A stretch of DNA of 12,120 nucleotides from Actinomycetes bacterium (GTDB lineage: Bacteria > Actinomycetota > Acidimicrobiia > Acidimicrobiales > UBA8190), in assembly GCA_021798135.1 (NCBI GenBank), contig JAJZYI010000081.1, positions 1-12,120 of the forward strand. Reading direction: 5' to 3'. Shown one piece after another: positions 1 to 6,261 of the stretch (position 1 is the first letter of the stretch; each line of letters opens with the position of its first letter). The notes below the pieces were generated by a model, which made no database searches, was not told the DNA's origin, and saw only the letters and a list, made by a program, of their open reading frames with translations. Position numbers and translations under genes: made by a program.

Positions 1-2466
1 GGCCCGCTCGCGCTCGGCGACGTGCCCGGCCAGGCGGCGCTCCACGTCGGCCAACCGGTCGACCAGCACCGACTGGCGCTCGGCCAGCCCGGCCCGGCGG
101 ACCTCGAGCTCGCGCCGGGCGTCCGCCACCCGGGCGCGGCGCTCCGCCAGCCGGCGCCGCGCCTGCTCGGCCTCGTCGATGGCGGCCGTGGCCCGCTCGG
201 CCGCCGCCTGCAGCTCGGGCAGCCGCTCCTCGATCCCGCGCAGCCTGGCGGCATCGCGCTCGACCCGCTCGGCGGCCTCGTCACGGTGGCGGACCGACTC
301 CGCCAGCTCCTCGTCGGCCGCCGACACCTGGCGGTCCAGGCGGCCGAGGGCGAGCTCCACCGCCTGGCGGCGGTCACCCGCCCGCTCCACCTCGTGCGCG
401 GCTCGGCGTGCGGCGTCGGCGGCCGCCGCGGCCCGTTCCCGGCACGCCGCGAGCACACCTGCAGCCGCCTCCGCCGCGCCACCGGCGCGCTGCGCCGCCG
501 ACGCCGCCTCGTCGGCCGCCGCCTGCGTGGCGACGGCGTCACCGGCCTGGAGCTTCCACCCCGTCGGGGCGAAGCGCCCGCCGGCGCGCGTCACGACCGT
601 CAGGCCCGGGTGCGCCAGGGCCACCTCGGCGGCGTCCTCCCAGCTCCCCGCCACGGCGACGGCGTCGCCCACCAGCGCCTGCACCACCGCCGACACCGCG
701 GGGGTCCGTCCGCGCACGTGGGCGGCGACGCGCTCGGTGCCCGGCGGCGCCGGCACCGGACCCCCGGCCCCCGCCGGCACCACGACCGTCCCGGGGACCC
801 CGCGCTCCTGCAGTCGCCGCAGCGCTGCCCGTGCCGGCTCCACCCCGTCGGCGACCAGCGCCGCCAGCGCGGCGCCCGCGGCGGCCTCGAAGGCGAGGCG
901 CCAGCCGGCGTCGACGTCCACCGAGTCGGCGACGAGACCGAGCACGCCCGGCAGGTCGGCGACGGCGTCGAGCCCCGCAGCCCCCCGGGCCTCCTCGACG
1001 GCGCGGGCGAGGGCCTCGGCGCGCGCCTCCAGCCGGTGCCGCTCGCGCTCGGCCGCCGCGAGCGCCGCCTCGGCCTGCGCGACCGCCTCGGCCGCCTCGG
1101 CCTGCGCGACCGCGGCGGCGGCCGCGGTGTCCGCCAGCACGGGGGCCGTCGCCTGCAGCTCGTCGCGCTCGGCCGCGAGCTGGTCGCGCTCGGCCGCGAG
1201 GCCGGCACGGCGCTGCTCGACGGCCGACAGCCGCTCCTGCAGCCGGGCGAGCGCCGCCCGCTCCCGGTCGACCCCCTGGCGCAGGGGCTCGGCCTCGCTG
1301 CGGGCGCGGCGGTAGGCGTCCTGCACGGCCTGCAGCTCGCCCGTCTCGACCGAAGCCGTCCCGGCAGCCTCGGCCTCCACCGCGGCCTCGTCGGCGGCCA
1401 CCTGGTCGGCGACCGGGCCCAGCTCCTCGGTCTCCGCCCGCGCGGCGGCCAGGTCGGCGCCGAGCCGGGCGGCCTCGGCCTCGAGCGTCGAGACCACGTC
1501 GGTGTCCGCGGCCGCCTCGAGCGCCCGGGCCACCGAGCGACGGCGCTCGGCGAGCACCGCGCCCAGGCCCCGACACCGCTCGGCGAGCGCCTGCACCTGG
1601 GTGAGGACCGCCACCAGGTCCTCCTCGCGGCGCGTCGACAGCTCGGCCGTGGCGCTGTCGAGCGCGCCGTCGAGCTCGGCGACCTGGTCGAGCAGCCCGG
1701 CCTCGTCGTCGCGCAGCCGCAGGCGCTCGGCGCCGGCCCGCTCGGCCCGCTCGGCCAGGCCGGCGAGCTCGCGGCCGACCAGGTGGAGCCGCAGGCTCCG
1801 CAGCTCGGCGGCCAGGACGGCGTGGGAGCGCGCCGCCGTGGCCTGGCGCTCGAGCGGCCGGATCTGGCGGCGCACCTCGCGCACCAGGTCGCCGAGGCGC
1901 TCCAGGTTCTCCTCGGTGGCGGCCAGCCTCCGCTCGGCCCGCTCCCGGCGGCGGCGGTGCTTCAGGACACCTGCCGCCTCCTCGATGACGGCCCGCCGGT
2001 CCTCGGGCCTCGCCTGCAGGATCTGGTCGAGCTGGCCCTGGCTCATGATGACGTGCTGCTGGCGGCCGACGCCCGAGTCCGACAGGAGCTCCTGGACGTC
2101 CATGAGGCGGCAGGGCTGGCCGTTCAGGGCGTACTCGCTGTCACCCGAGCGGAACAGGGTGCGCGTGATCGTGATCTCCGCCAGGCCGCCGGGGAGCCGG
2201 CCGGCGCGGTTGTCGATGGTGAGCGACACCTCCGCCCGGCCCAGGGCGGGCCGGTCGGCGGAACCGGCGAAGATGACGTCCTCCATCTTCGACGAGCGGA
2301 CCGTCCTGGGGCCCTGCGCGCCGAGCACCCAGGCCACGGCGTCGACGACGTTCGACTTACCGCTGCCGTTCGGCCCGACGACGACGGTGACCCCCGGCTC
2401 GAAGTGCAGGGTGGCCGGGTCCGCGAACGACTTGAACCCCTTGATGGCGAGGGACTTCAGGTACAC
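1..2466 (-). CDS. smc: Chromosome segregation ATPase SMC, N-terminal 822 residues (3' end outside window)
   Basis: SMC forms a ring-shaped ATPase dimer that compacts and segregates the chromosome, normally with ScpA and ScpB. The first 822 codons are present; a full protein is usually about 1,150-1,200 residues, so the C-terminal coil and head with Walker B lie beyond base 1. The N-terminus reads MYLKSLAIKGFKSFAD. The Walker A motif GPNGSGKSN is at residues 31-39, and QGQLDQIL (143-150) and EEAAGVLKHRRRR (162-174) are standard SMC head motifs. An Ala/Glu/Arg-rich coiled coil follows (about 175-495). The hinge spans about 500-640, with GVLGLVAD near 507-514 and VVTRAGGRF at 624-632, and a second coil then runs to the edge. 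The GTG start at 2466 is chosen because it gives the canonical N-terminus. It lies 80 bases after mutM. No frameshift is seen. Confidence 0.97.
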   Translation of the reverse strand, partial: MYLKSLAIKGFKSFADPATLHFEPGVTVVVGPNGSGKSNVVDAVAWVLGAQGPRTVRSSKMEDVIFAGSADRPALGRAEVSLTIDNRAGRLPGGLAEITITRTLFRSGDSEYALNGQPCRLMDVQELLSDSGVGRQQHVIMSQGQLDQILQARPEDRRAVIEEAAGVLKHRRRRERAERRLAATEENLERLGDLVREVRRQIRPLERQATAARSHAVLAAELRSLRLHLVGRELAGLAERAERAGAERLRLRDDEAGLLDQVAELDGALDSATAELSTRREEDLVAVLTQVQALAERCRGLGAVLAERRRSVARALEAAADTDVVSTLEAEAARLGADLAAARAETEELGPVADQVAADEAAVEAEAAGTASVETGELQAVQDAYRRARSEAEPLRQGVDRERAALARLQERLSAVEQRRAGLAAERDQLAAERDELQATAPVLADTAAAAAVAQAEAAEAVAQAEAALAAAERERHRLEARAEALARAVEEARGAAGLDAVADLPGVLGLVADSVDVDAGWRLAFEAAAGAALAALVADGVEPARAALRRLQERGVPGTVVVPAGAGGPVPAPPGTERVAAHVRGRTPAVSAVVQALVGDAVAVAGSWEDAAEVALAHPGLTVVTRAGGRFAPTGWKLQAGDAVATQAAADEAASAAQRAGGAAEAAAGVLAACRERAAAAADAARRAAHEVERAGDRRQAVELALGRLDRQVSAADEELAESVRHRDEAAERVERDAARLRGIEERLPELQAAAERATAAIDEAEQARRRLAERRARVADARRELEVRRAGLAERQSVLVDRLADVERRLAGHVAERERA
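1064..1113. repeat. 27-bp period direct repeat in the smc coiled coil
   Basis: The 23 bases at 1064-1086 recur exactly at 1091-1113. The repeat encodes the nine-residue unit AVAQAEAAE (SMC residues 452-460 and 461-469) within the coiled coil before the hinge. Nine residues is not a whole heptad multiple, so it may introduce a local irregularity in the coil. Confidence 0.8.
1162..1200. repeat. 21-bp period heptad duplication in the smc coiled coil
   Basis: The 18 bases gtcgcgctcggccgcgag occur at 1162-1179 and 1183-1200. They encode LAAERDQ-LAAERDE (SMC residues 423-436), an exact one-heptad duplication that keeps the coiled-coil register. Confidence 0.8.
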
Positions 2467-2474
2467 CGGGCGTC

Positions 2475-2503
2475 ACCCTATCCGCCGCCGGCGCCCCCGC
2501 CAG
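2475..2503 (-). promoter_or_regulatory. Candidate smc promoter, possibly giving a near-leaderless transcript
   Basis: On the minus strand a TAGGGT hexamer (2475-2480) fits the actinobacterial -10 pattern TANNNT. It lies 17 bases downstream of a weak -35, CTGGCG (2498-2503). The -10 ends 8 bases before the smc GTG, so transcription would begin at or next to the start codon. The same bases (AGGGTGA, 6 bases before the GTG) can instead be read as a Shine-Dalgarno site in a transcript running through from mutM. The sequence alone cannot decide between these. Confidence 0.3.
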
Positions 2504-2546
2504 GATCTCCGGCCGGCCGGCGCCGTCCCCGGCGAGGTCCCCCGTG

Positions 2547-3386
2547 TCAGACCTGGCAGCGCTCGCAGAAGAACGTCGACCGGCCCGACACGCGAACGCG
2601 GCTGATCGGGTGCCGGCAGCGCCGGCAGGCCTGGCCGGCCCGGTCGTAGACCTGGTGCTGCCCCTGGTAGTCCCCGACCTCGCCGTAGAGGTCCCGGTAC
2701 TGCTCGTCGGCCAGCGACGACCCCCGGTGCTTCACGGCGGCCGCCAGGGTCTCCACCATGGCGCGGTACAGCCGGCGCACCTCCTGCGTGCTCAGGGTGT
2801 CGGAGCGCCGGTCGTAGCGGAGCCCCGCCGCGAAGAGGATCTCGTCGGCGTAGATGTTGCCGATCCCCGCGACGAACCGCTGGTCGGTGAGCAGGGCCTT
2901 GAGCGCCACGCGACGCGACGCCAGGCGCTGGCCGAACGCCGACCAGCTCAGGGGCTCCTGGAGGGGGTCGAACCCGAGGTGGGCGAGCTCGGGCACGGCG
3001 GCGGCGAGGGACCCGGGGGCCGTCACGAACAGCTCCCCGAACGTCCTCGGGTCGACGAACCGCAGCTGGCCCGCACCGGCGAGGGCGACGACGACGTGGG
3101 TGTGCGGAGCGAGCGGCTCCCTGGCCGAGGCTGCTCGAAGCAGCTGCCCGCTCATGCCCAGGTGCACGACCAGCACGCTGCCGTCGTCCAGGTCGACGAG
3201 CAGGTACTTGCCCGAGCGCCGCACCCCGGTGACCGTCCGTCCCTGCAGCCTGGCGCCGAGCTCGCCCGGATCTGCGTGGCGCCGGACCGACCGGGTCCCG
3301 AGGACCTCGACGCTGCGGATCCTCCGCCCGACGACGTCCTTCTCCAGGTCACGGCGGATGGTCTCCACCTCGGGCAGCTCAGGCAC
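2547..3386 (-). CDS. mutM: Formamidopyrimidine-DNA glycosylase (Fpg/MutM)
   Basis: This is a bifunctional base-excision repair enzyme that removes 8-oxoguanine and formamidopyrimidines and nicks the abasic strand. Starting at the GTG at 3386 gives MPELPEVET, so Met removal exposes the catalytic N-terminal proline followed by the catalytic Glu. The open frame continues to another GTG at 3392, which would add two residues (MAVPELPE) and bury that proline, so I reject it. Other landmarks are Lys60 in SGKYLLVDL, LGMSG (76-80), the helix-two-turn-helix motif GIGNIYADE (174-182), and a C-terminal zinc finger with Cys254, Cys257, Cys274 and Cys277 around Arg269 in SGRSTFFC. The length of 279 residues is normal. 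PELPEVE rather than PEGPE supports MutM over Nei. The start overlaps the end of rnc by 8 bases, suggesting translational coupling. Confidence 0.96.
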   Translation of the reverse strand: MPELPEVETIRRDLEKDVVGRRIRSVEVLGTRSVRRHADPGELGARLQGRTVTGVRRSGKYLLVDLDDGSVLVVHLGMSGQLLRAASAREPLAPHTHVVVALAGAGQLRFVDPRTFGELFVTAPGSLAAAVPELAHLGFDPLQEPLSWSAFGQRLASRRVALKALLTDQRFVAGIGNIYADEILFAAGLRYDRRSDTLSTQEVRRLYRAMVETLAAAVKHRGSSLADEQYRDLYGEVGDYQGQHQVYDRAGQACRRCRHPISRVRVSGRSTFFCERCQV

Positions 3387-4263
3387 CGCCACCTGCCCCC
3401 TCGCCCCGGGAAGCGCCGCCGCCGGGCCCGTCGCCGCGCTCCCCGGACGCCGGGCCGGCCCGCTCGCCCGGCTCCCCGGCCGCCAGCCGCAGCGAGGCCT
3501 CGCGCGCGGCGGCCTGCTCGGCGTCCTTCTTCGACCGGCCGACGCCCTGGCCCATGGGCTCCCCGGCGACCAGCACCGTCGCCCGGTAGCGGCGGTCGTG
3601 GTCCGGCCCGGACCCGTCGACCTCGTAGCGCGGCAGCACGCCTGCGGTCCGCACCACCAGCTCCTGCAGGCGGGTCTTGTAGTCGTCCGCGCCCGGCCCG
3701 GCGGCGGCCTCCTCGATGCGCCGGCCGAGCAGGCCGGTCACGATGCCGCGGACCTCGTCCCACCCGCCGTCGAGGTAGACCGCTCCGATGAGCGCCTCGA
3801 CGGTGTTGGCGAGGATGGACGGCTTGGACCGGCCCCCCGAGGCGTCCTCGCCCCGCCCCAGCAGCAGGAACGCTCCCACGCCCAGCTCCCCGGCGACCTC
3901 CGCCAGCACCCCGGTGTTGACCACCGCCGCGCGGACCTTGGCCAGCGCCCCCTCGGGCAGCGCCGGGTACCGGCCGTAGCAGTGCTCGGCGACGACGAGC
4001 CCCAGCACGGCGTCCCCCAGGAACTCCAGGCGCTCGTTGGACGCGGCGCCGCCGGCCTCGGCGCACCACGAGCGGTGCGCGAGCGCCTGGGCGAGCAGGG
4101 TGCGGTCGGCGAAGCGGTGCCCGATCCGCTCGGCGAGCCGGTCAGCCCCGGGCCCGGCCGCCGCGGCGGCCGCATCGGAGCCGGCGGCGGACAGCGGTGG
4201 CCCTGCGCCGGCCGAGCCAGGGCCAGGGTGTGACGTCACTTCGGTCGGCCGGCTCCGGTGCAT
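3379..4263 (-). CDS. rnc: Ribonuclease III
   Basis: RNase III is a dsRNA endonuclease that processes rRNA precursors and structured mRNAs in the cytoplasm. The 294-residue product has an Ala/Gly/Pro-rich N-terminal extension of about 38 residues. The catalytic domain follows, with signature NERLEFLGDAV (76-86; Glu77, Glu80, Asp84) and a second metal-binding stretch SILANTVEALIGAVYLD (149-165; Glu156). A dsRNA-binding domain occupies about 194-262 (DYKTRLQELV to SKKDAEQAAAREAS). A Gly/Glu-rich tail of about 30 residues ends the protein. Asn153 sits where E. coli RNase III has the metal ligand Asp114; Asn occurs there in some other bacterial homologues, so activity is still expected. The ATG at 4263 has no clear ribosome-binding site and lies 16 bases after acpP; the only other in-frame start before the domain is a GTG at codon 9 (4239). 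The end overlaps mutM. Confidence 0.95.
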   Translation of the reverse strand: MHRSRPTEVTSHPGPGSAGAGPPLSAAGSDAAAAAAGPGADRLAERIGHRFADRTLLAQALAHRSWCAEAGGAASNERLEFLGDAVLGLVVAEHCYGRYPALPEGALAKVRAAVVNTGVLAEVAGELGVGAFLLLGRGEDASGGRSKPSILANTVEALIGAVYLDGGWDEVRGIVTGLLGRRIEEAAAGPGADDYKTRLQELVVRTAGVLPRYEVDGSGPDHDRRYRATVLVAGEPMGQGVGRSKKDAEQAAAREASLRLAAGEPGERAGPASGERGDGPGGGASRGEGAGGGA

Positions 4264-4279
4264 GCCCGGACCAGCCCGG

Positions 4280-4576
4280 TCAGGCCACCTCGAGCTTGGC
4301 CACGACGTAGTCGACCGCGTCGCGCACGGTGCGCAGCTCTTCGAGGTCCTCGTCCTCGATGCGGAACCCGACGGTCCGCTCGCCGAGCTCCTCCTCGATC
4401 CCCTCGACGAGCTCGATCAGGGCGAGGGAGTCGGCGCCGAGGTCCTCGGCGAAGGCGGACGACTCGGTGATGCTCGACGGCTCGATCTCGAGGATGTCGG
4501 CAAGCTGGTCCCGGATGATCTCGAACACGCCCCTGCGGTCGAGCGGGCCGTGTTCGACGTGGGTCTCTGCGGGCAC
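4280..4576 (-). CDS. acpP: Acyl carrier protein
   Basis: ACP carries fatty-acyl intermediates on a 4'-phosphopantetheine arm during fatty acid synthesis and supplies acyl chains to PlsX. The attachment serine is Ser50 in EDLGADSLALIELV (44-57). The surrounding helices fit the family: VFEIIRDQLADILEI (17-31) in front and LEELRTVRDAVDYVVAKL (78-95) behind. The protein is strongly acidic. The product is 98 residues, slightly long because of an extra 15-residue polar N-terminus. I chose the GTG at 4576 because a good Shine-Dalgarno, AGGAG (4582-4586), lies 5 bases upstream. An in-frame ATG at 4591 would add five residues, but its purine stretch abuts the codon. It sits upstream of rnc with a 16-base gap, and 429 bases after plsX. 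It could serve a specialised pathway, but the plsX/rnc context favours the primary ACP. Confidence 0.93.
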   Translation of the reverse strand: MPAETHVEHGPLDRRGVFEIIRDQLADILEIEPSSITESSAFAEDLGADSLALIELVEGIEEELGERTVGFRIEDEDLEELRTVRDAVDYVVAKLEVA

Positions 4577-4581
4577 TTCGT

Positions 4582-4586
4582 CTCCT
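4582..4586 (-). promoter_or_regulatory. Ribosome-binding site that decides the acpP start
   Basis: AGGAG on the minus strand lies 5 bases before the GTG at 4576. It falls inside the longer open frame that begins at the ATG at 4591, so it argues for the downstream GTG as the true acpP start. Confidence 0.6.
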
Positions 4587-4793
4587 GTCATCCTCGGTCT
4601 GGGGCCGGCCGCCGGCGCTGCGCACCTCGGCGAGAGGCCCCACCCGTCCTGCAGCACCGTGGCCGCCCGGTCGAGCCGGCGCGTCGGCCCCGGAGCCGGC
4701 CGCCCGGCCCGGCGCCCGAGGTGCCCCGGAGGGGCCGATCCCGGTGGTTCCGGGCGACTCGCACGGGCAGCCGGCGCCGCCGACGTGACCGCG

Positions 4794-4825
4794 ATGCTAC
4801 CGCCTGCCAGGCACCCAGCCGTCGA
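4794..4825 (-). promoter_or_regulatory. Candidate acpP promoter
   Basis: On the minus strand TAGCAT (4794-4799) matches the actinobacterial -10 pattern TANNNT and contains the only TpA in the whole plsX-acpP gap. A TCGACG (4820-4825) resembling TTGACA lies upstream, but the 20-base spacer is longer than ideal. The resulting 5' leader would be about 210 bases. The -35 match is weak. Confidence 0.25.
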
Positions 4826-4851
4826 TCTTCCCGGTCCCGCCCGGCCCGGGC

Positions 4852-4916
4852 AGCGCGCCCGCCGACCACAGCGCGCCCGGTGACCACAGCGCGCCCGGTG
4901 ACCACAGCGCGCTCGG
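4852..4916. repeat. 18-bp tandem repeat, about 3.6 copies
   Basis: The plus-strand unit is agcgcgcccggtgaccac. Copies lie at 4852-4869 (gcc for ggt), 4870-4887 (exact), 4888-4905 (exact) and 4906-4916 (partial, one mismatch). It is a minisatellite-like array in the plsX-acpP intergenic region. The unit length of 18 is a multiple of three, so it leaves all frames open and creates spurious periodic peptides. Confidence 0.9.
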
Positions 4917-4972
4917 CGCTGTGCGGCGTCCACCGTCCCCCGGGCGAGCGCCGCCCGCCACCTGAGCACCGT

Positions 4973-5000
4973 CCCCCGGCGGGGCTCCGCCGCCGGCGGG
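4973..5000 (-). terminator. GC-rich stem-loop downstream of plsX, possible U-less terminator
   Basis: Bases 4976-4982 pair with 4990-4996 (7 bp) around a 7-base loop. The stem extends by three pairs (4973-4975 with 4998-5000) across a one-base bulge at 4997. It begins 5 bases after the plsX stop codon. No T-tract follows, so it would have to be an actinobacterial-type terminator without a U-run, or an mRNA 3'-end stabiliser. In sequence this GC-rich, such hairpins also occur by chance. Confidence 0.35.
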
Positions 5001-5005
5001 GCGGA

Positions 5006-6007
5006 TCAGGCGACGATGGCCCGGACTCGCTCGACGAGCCCGGCGCCCACTGCCTCCGCCGCGACGCGCACGGCGGACACGATGGCCTGGCTCGACGACG
5101 ACCCGTGGCTGATCACGCAGACGCCGTCCACGCCGAGGAGCACGGCACCGCCGGTGTTGTCCGGGTCGAACTCCTCGGCGAGCGGCGCGAGCCGCGGCAG
5201 GAGCACCTCGCCGGCCCGCTTCGCCTCTTCGTCCGCACCGAGCACGTCGAGCACCGCGTGCAGGAAGAAGCGGAGCGAGCCCTCGAGGGTCTTGAGCACG
5301 ACGTTCCCCGTGAAGCCGTCGGTGACCACGACGTCGGCGCTGCCACCGAGCAGGTCCCTGCCCTCGACGTTGCCGACGAAGCGGAGCCCGGCGAGCCCGG
5401 CGAGCAGCTCGTGGGTCTCCTTCACCAGCGGGTTGCCCTTGGTCGGCTCCTCGCCGATGGACAGCAGGGCGACCGTCGGGTCCTCCACGCCGTAGCGGGC
5501 GGTGGCGCACGCCGCGCCCATCTGCGCGAACTGGACGAGCATGGCCGGCGTGCACTCGGCGTTGGCCCCGGCGTCGAGCAGCAGCGACGGGACCGACCCC
5601 GGCCTCGGGATGGGCGTGGCGATCGCCGGGCGGGCGATGCCGCGCACCCGGCCCATGCGCAGCAGCGCGCTGGCCATCGTGGCACCGGTGTTCCCCGCGC
5701 TGACCATGGCGCAGGCGCGGCCGTCGCGCACGGCCTCCGCTGCGCGCACCAGCGACGAGTCCTTCTTCGTCCGCACGGCCCTGCCGGCGTCCTCGTCCAT
5801 GGCCACGACCTCGGTGCACGGCCACAGCTCCAGGCCCAGCGTGTCGCCCACCAGGTCGGGCGGCCCCACCAGGACGACGGGAACGCCGAGCTCGTCGGCG
5901 GCCCGGCGGGCGCCGGCCACGATCTCCCCGGGGGCGCGGTCACCGCCAGCGGCGTCGACCACGACCGGCAAGCCGAGGCCCGTGCCGGCCCCGCGCTCGT
6001 CCGCCAT
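5006..6007 (-). CDS. plsX: Phosphate acyltransferase PlsX
   Basis: PlsX converts acyl-ACP and inorganic phosphate to acyl-phosphate, the donor used by PlsY to acylate glycerol-3-phosphate at the start of phospholipid synthesis. It is a peripheral enzyme at the inner face of the membrane. The 333-residue length is normal. Diagnostic segments are VVVDAAGGDRAPGEIV (15-30), SAGNTGATMAS (103-113), a LLLDAGAN segment, ALLSIGEEPTKGNPLVKET, FVGNVEGRDL and the VVTDGFTGNVVLK stretch. The first 14 residues (MADERGAGTGLGLP) precede the point where most family members start, so a shorter start cannot be excluded. The ATG at 6007 follows the rpmF stop by one base, implying translational coupling. Its substrate carrier acpP is the next gene downstream. 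Confidence 0.97.
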   Translation of the reverse strand: MADERGAGTGLGLPVVVDAAGGDRAPGEIVAGARRAADELGVPVVLVGPPDLVGDTLGLELWPCTEVVAMDEDAGRAVRTKKDSSLVRAAEAVRDGRACAMVSAGNTGATMASALLRMGRVRGIARPAIATPIPRPGSVPSLLLDAGANAECTPAMLVQFAQMGAACATARYGVEDPTVALLSIGEEPTKGNPLVKETHELLAGLAGLRFVGNVEGRDLLGGSADVVVTDGFTGNVVLKTLEGSLRFFLHAVLDVLGADEEAKRAGEVLLPRLAPLAEEFDPDNTGGAVLLGVDGVCVISHGSSSSQAIVSAVRVAAEAVGAGLVERVRAIVA

Positions 6008-6008
6008 C

Positions 6009-6188
6009 TCAGTCGACGTCGATCGCCTGGCGGCCCTTGTACCACCCGCACGACGTGCACACGACGTGGGGCAGCTTCGCCTGGTGGCAGCGGGGGCAGA
6101 CGCTGCGAGCCGGCGCCCGCAGCACCCAGTTGCTCGCCCGGCGGCTCCTGCTCTTCGCCTTCGATGTCTTCTTCTTGGGGACGGCCAT
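6009..6188 (-). CDS. rpmF: 50S ribosomal protein L32, zinc-binding form
   Basis: L32 is a small structural protein of the large ribosomal subunit. The 59-residue product begins MAVPKKKTSKAKSRSRRASN, the standard L32 N-terminus, then WVLRAP. A zinc ribbon follows, with Cys31 and Cys34 (CPRC) and Cys44 and Cys47 (CTSC), so this is the four-cysteine zinc-containing form. The HxxKLPH-type centre and a GWYKGRQ end complete the family pattern. The ATG at 6188 has a good ribosome-binding site, GAGGTGA (6195-6201), 6 bases upstream. The gene is easily missed because it is short and lies within a longer open frame of another phase. It sits between the DUF177 gene and plsX, the same yceD-rpmF-plsX order known from E. 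coli. Confidence 0.97.
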   Translation of the reverse strand: MAVPKKKTSKAKSRSRRASNWVLRAPARSVCPRCHQAKLPHVVCTSCGWYKGRQAIDVD

Positions 6189-6218
6189 CGTCGCTCACCT
6201 CGTCACGGGACCCCGGAC

Positions 6219-6247
6219 ACGTTAGCCGAGCCCGGCACCCGGCACGA
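6219..6247 (-). promoter_or_regulatory. Candidate rpmF-plsX promoter
   Basis: On the minus strand TAACGT (6219-6224) fits the TANNNT -10 pattern, with a 17-base spacer to a weak -35, TCGTGC (6242-6247). Transcription would begin about 24 bases before the rpmF ATG, leaving room for the ribosome-binding site at 6195-6201. The 73-base gap in front of rpmF is the largest since recG, which fits a separate start for the ribosomal gene. The -35 match is poor. Confidence 0.35.
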
Positions 6248-6261
6248 CCATGTGGCCGCGC

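Larger units (their letters stand above)
4577..5005. other. Intergenic region between plsX and acpP (429 bp), no credible gene
   Basis: All frames are largely open because stop codons are rare at this GC content. The translations are Arg/Ala/Gly/Pro-rich low complexity with no recognisable domain and no convincing start with a ribosome-binding site. The frame continuous with acpP stays open upstream to about 4969 but reads a repeated ARCGHR pattern across the tandem repeat. The region contains a GC-rich stem-loop just downstream of plsX, a 3.6-copy 18-bp repeat, and one TpA-containing -10-like site. In many bacteria fabH, fabD or fabG lies between plsX and acpP; none is present here. Confidence 0.75.

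Noticed and set aside
539..1576. 345-codon minus-strand open frame inside smc
   Set aside because: It is an alternative phase of the smc coiled coil and hinge, extremely Gly/Arg-rich, with no motif.
2487..2525. Possible terminator hairpin between mutM and smc
   Set aside because: Pairing of 2489-2495 with 2519-2525 is only 7 bp with a 23-base loop, in a CCGG-rich palindromic stretch where chance pairing is expected.
22..2649. 875-codon plus-strand open frame opposite smc
   Set aside because: It is antisense to a clear smc gene with canonical motifs. The product is Arg/Gly/Pro/Leu-rich with no domain, and it even runs past the smc start into mutM, as expected for a stop-poor GC-rich shadow frame.
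4852..4916. CRISPR-like array
   Set aside because: The units are directly adjacent with no spacers and are only 18 bp, so this is a tandem repeat.
4280..4969. Longer ACP with a 131-residue N-terminal extension
   Set aside because: The upstream in-frame sequence is low complexity and reads through the 18-bp repeat. The ACP family is about 80-100 residues, and a good ribosome-binding site precedes the GTG at 4576.
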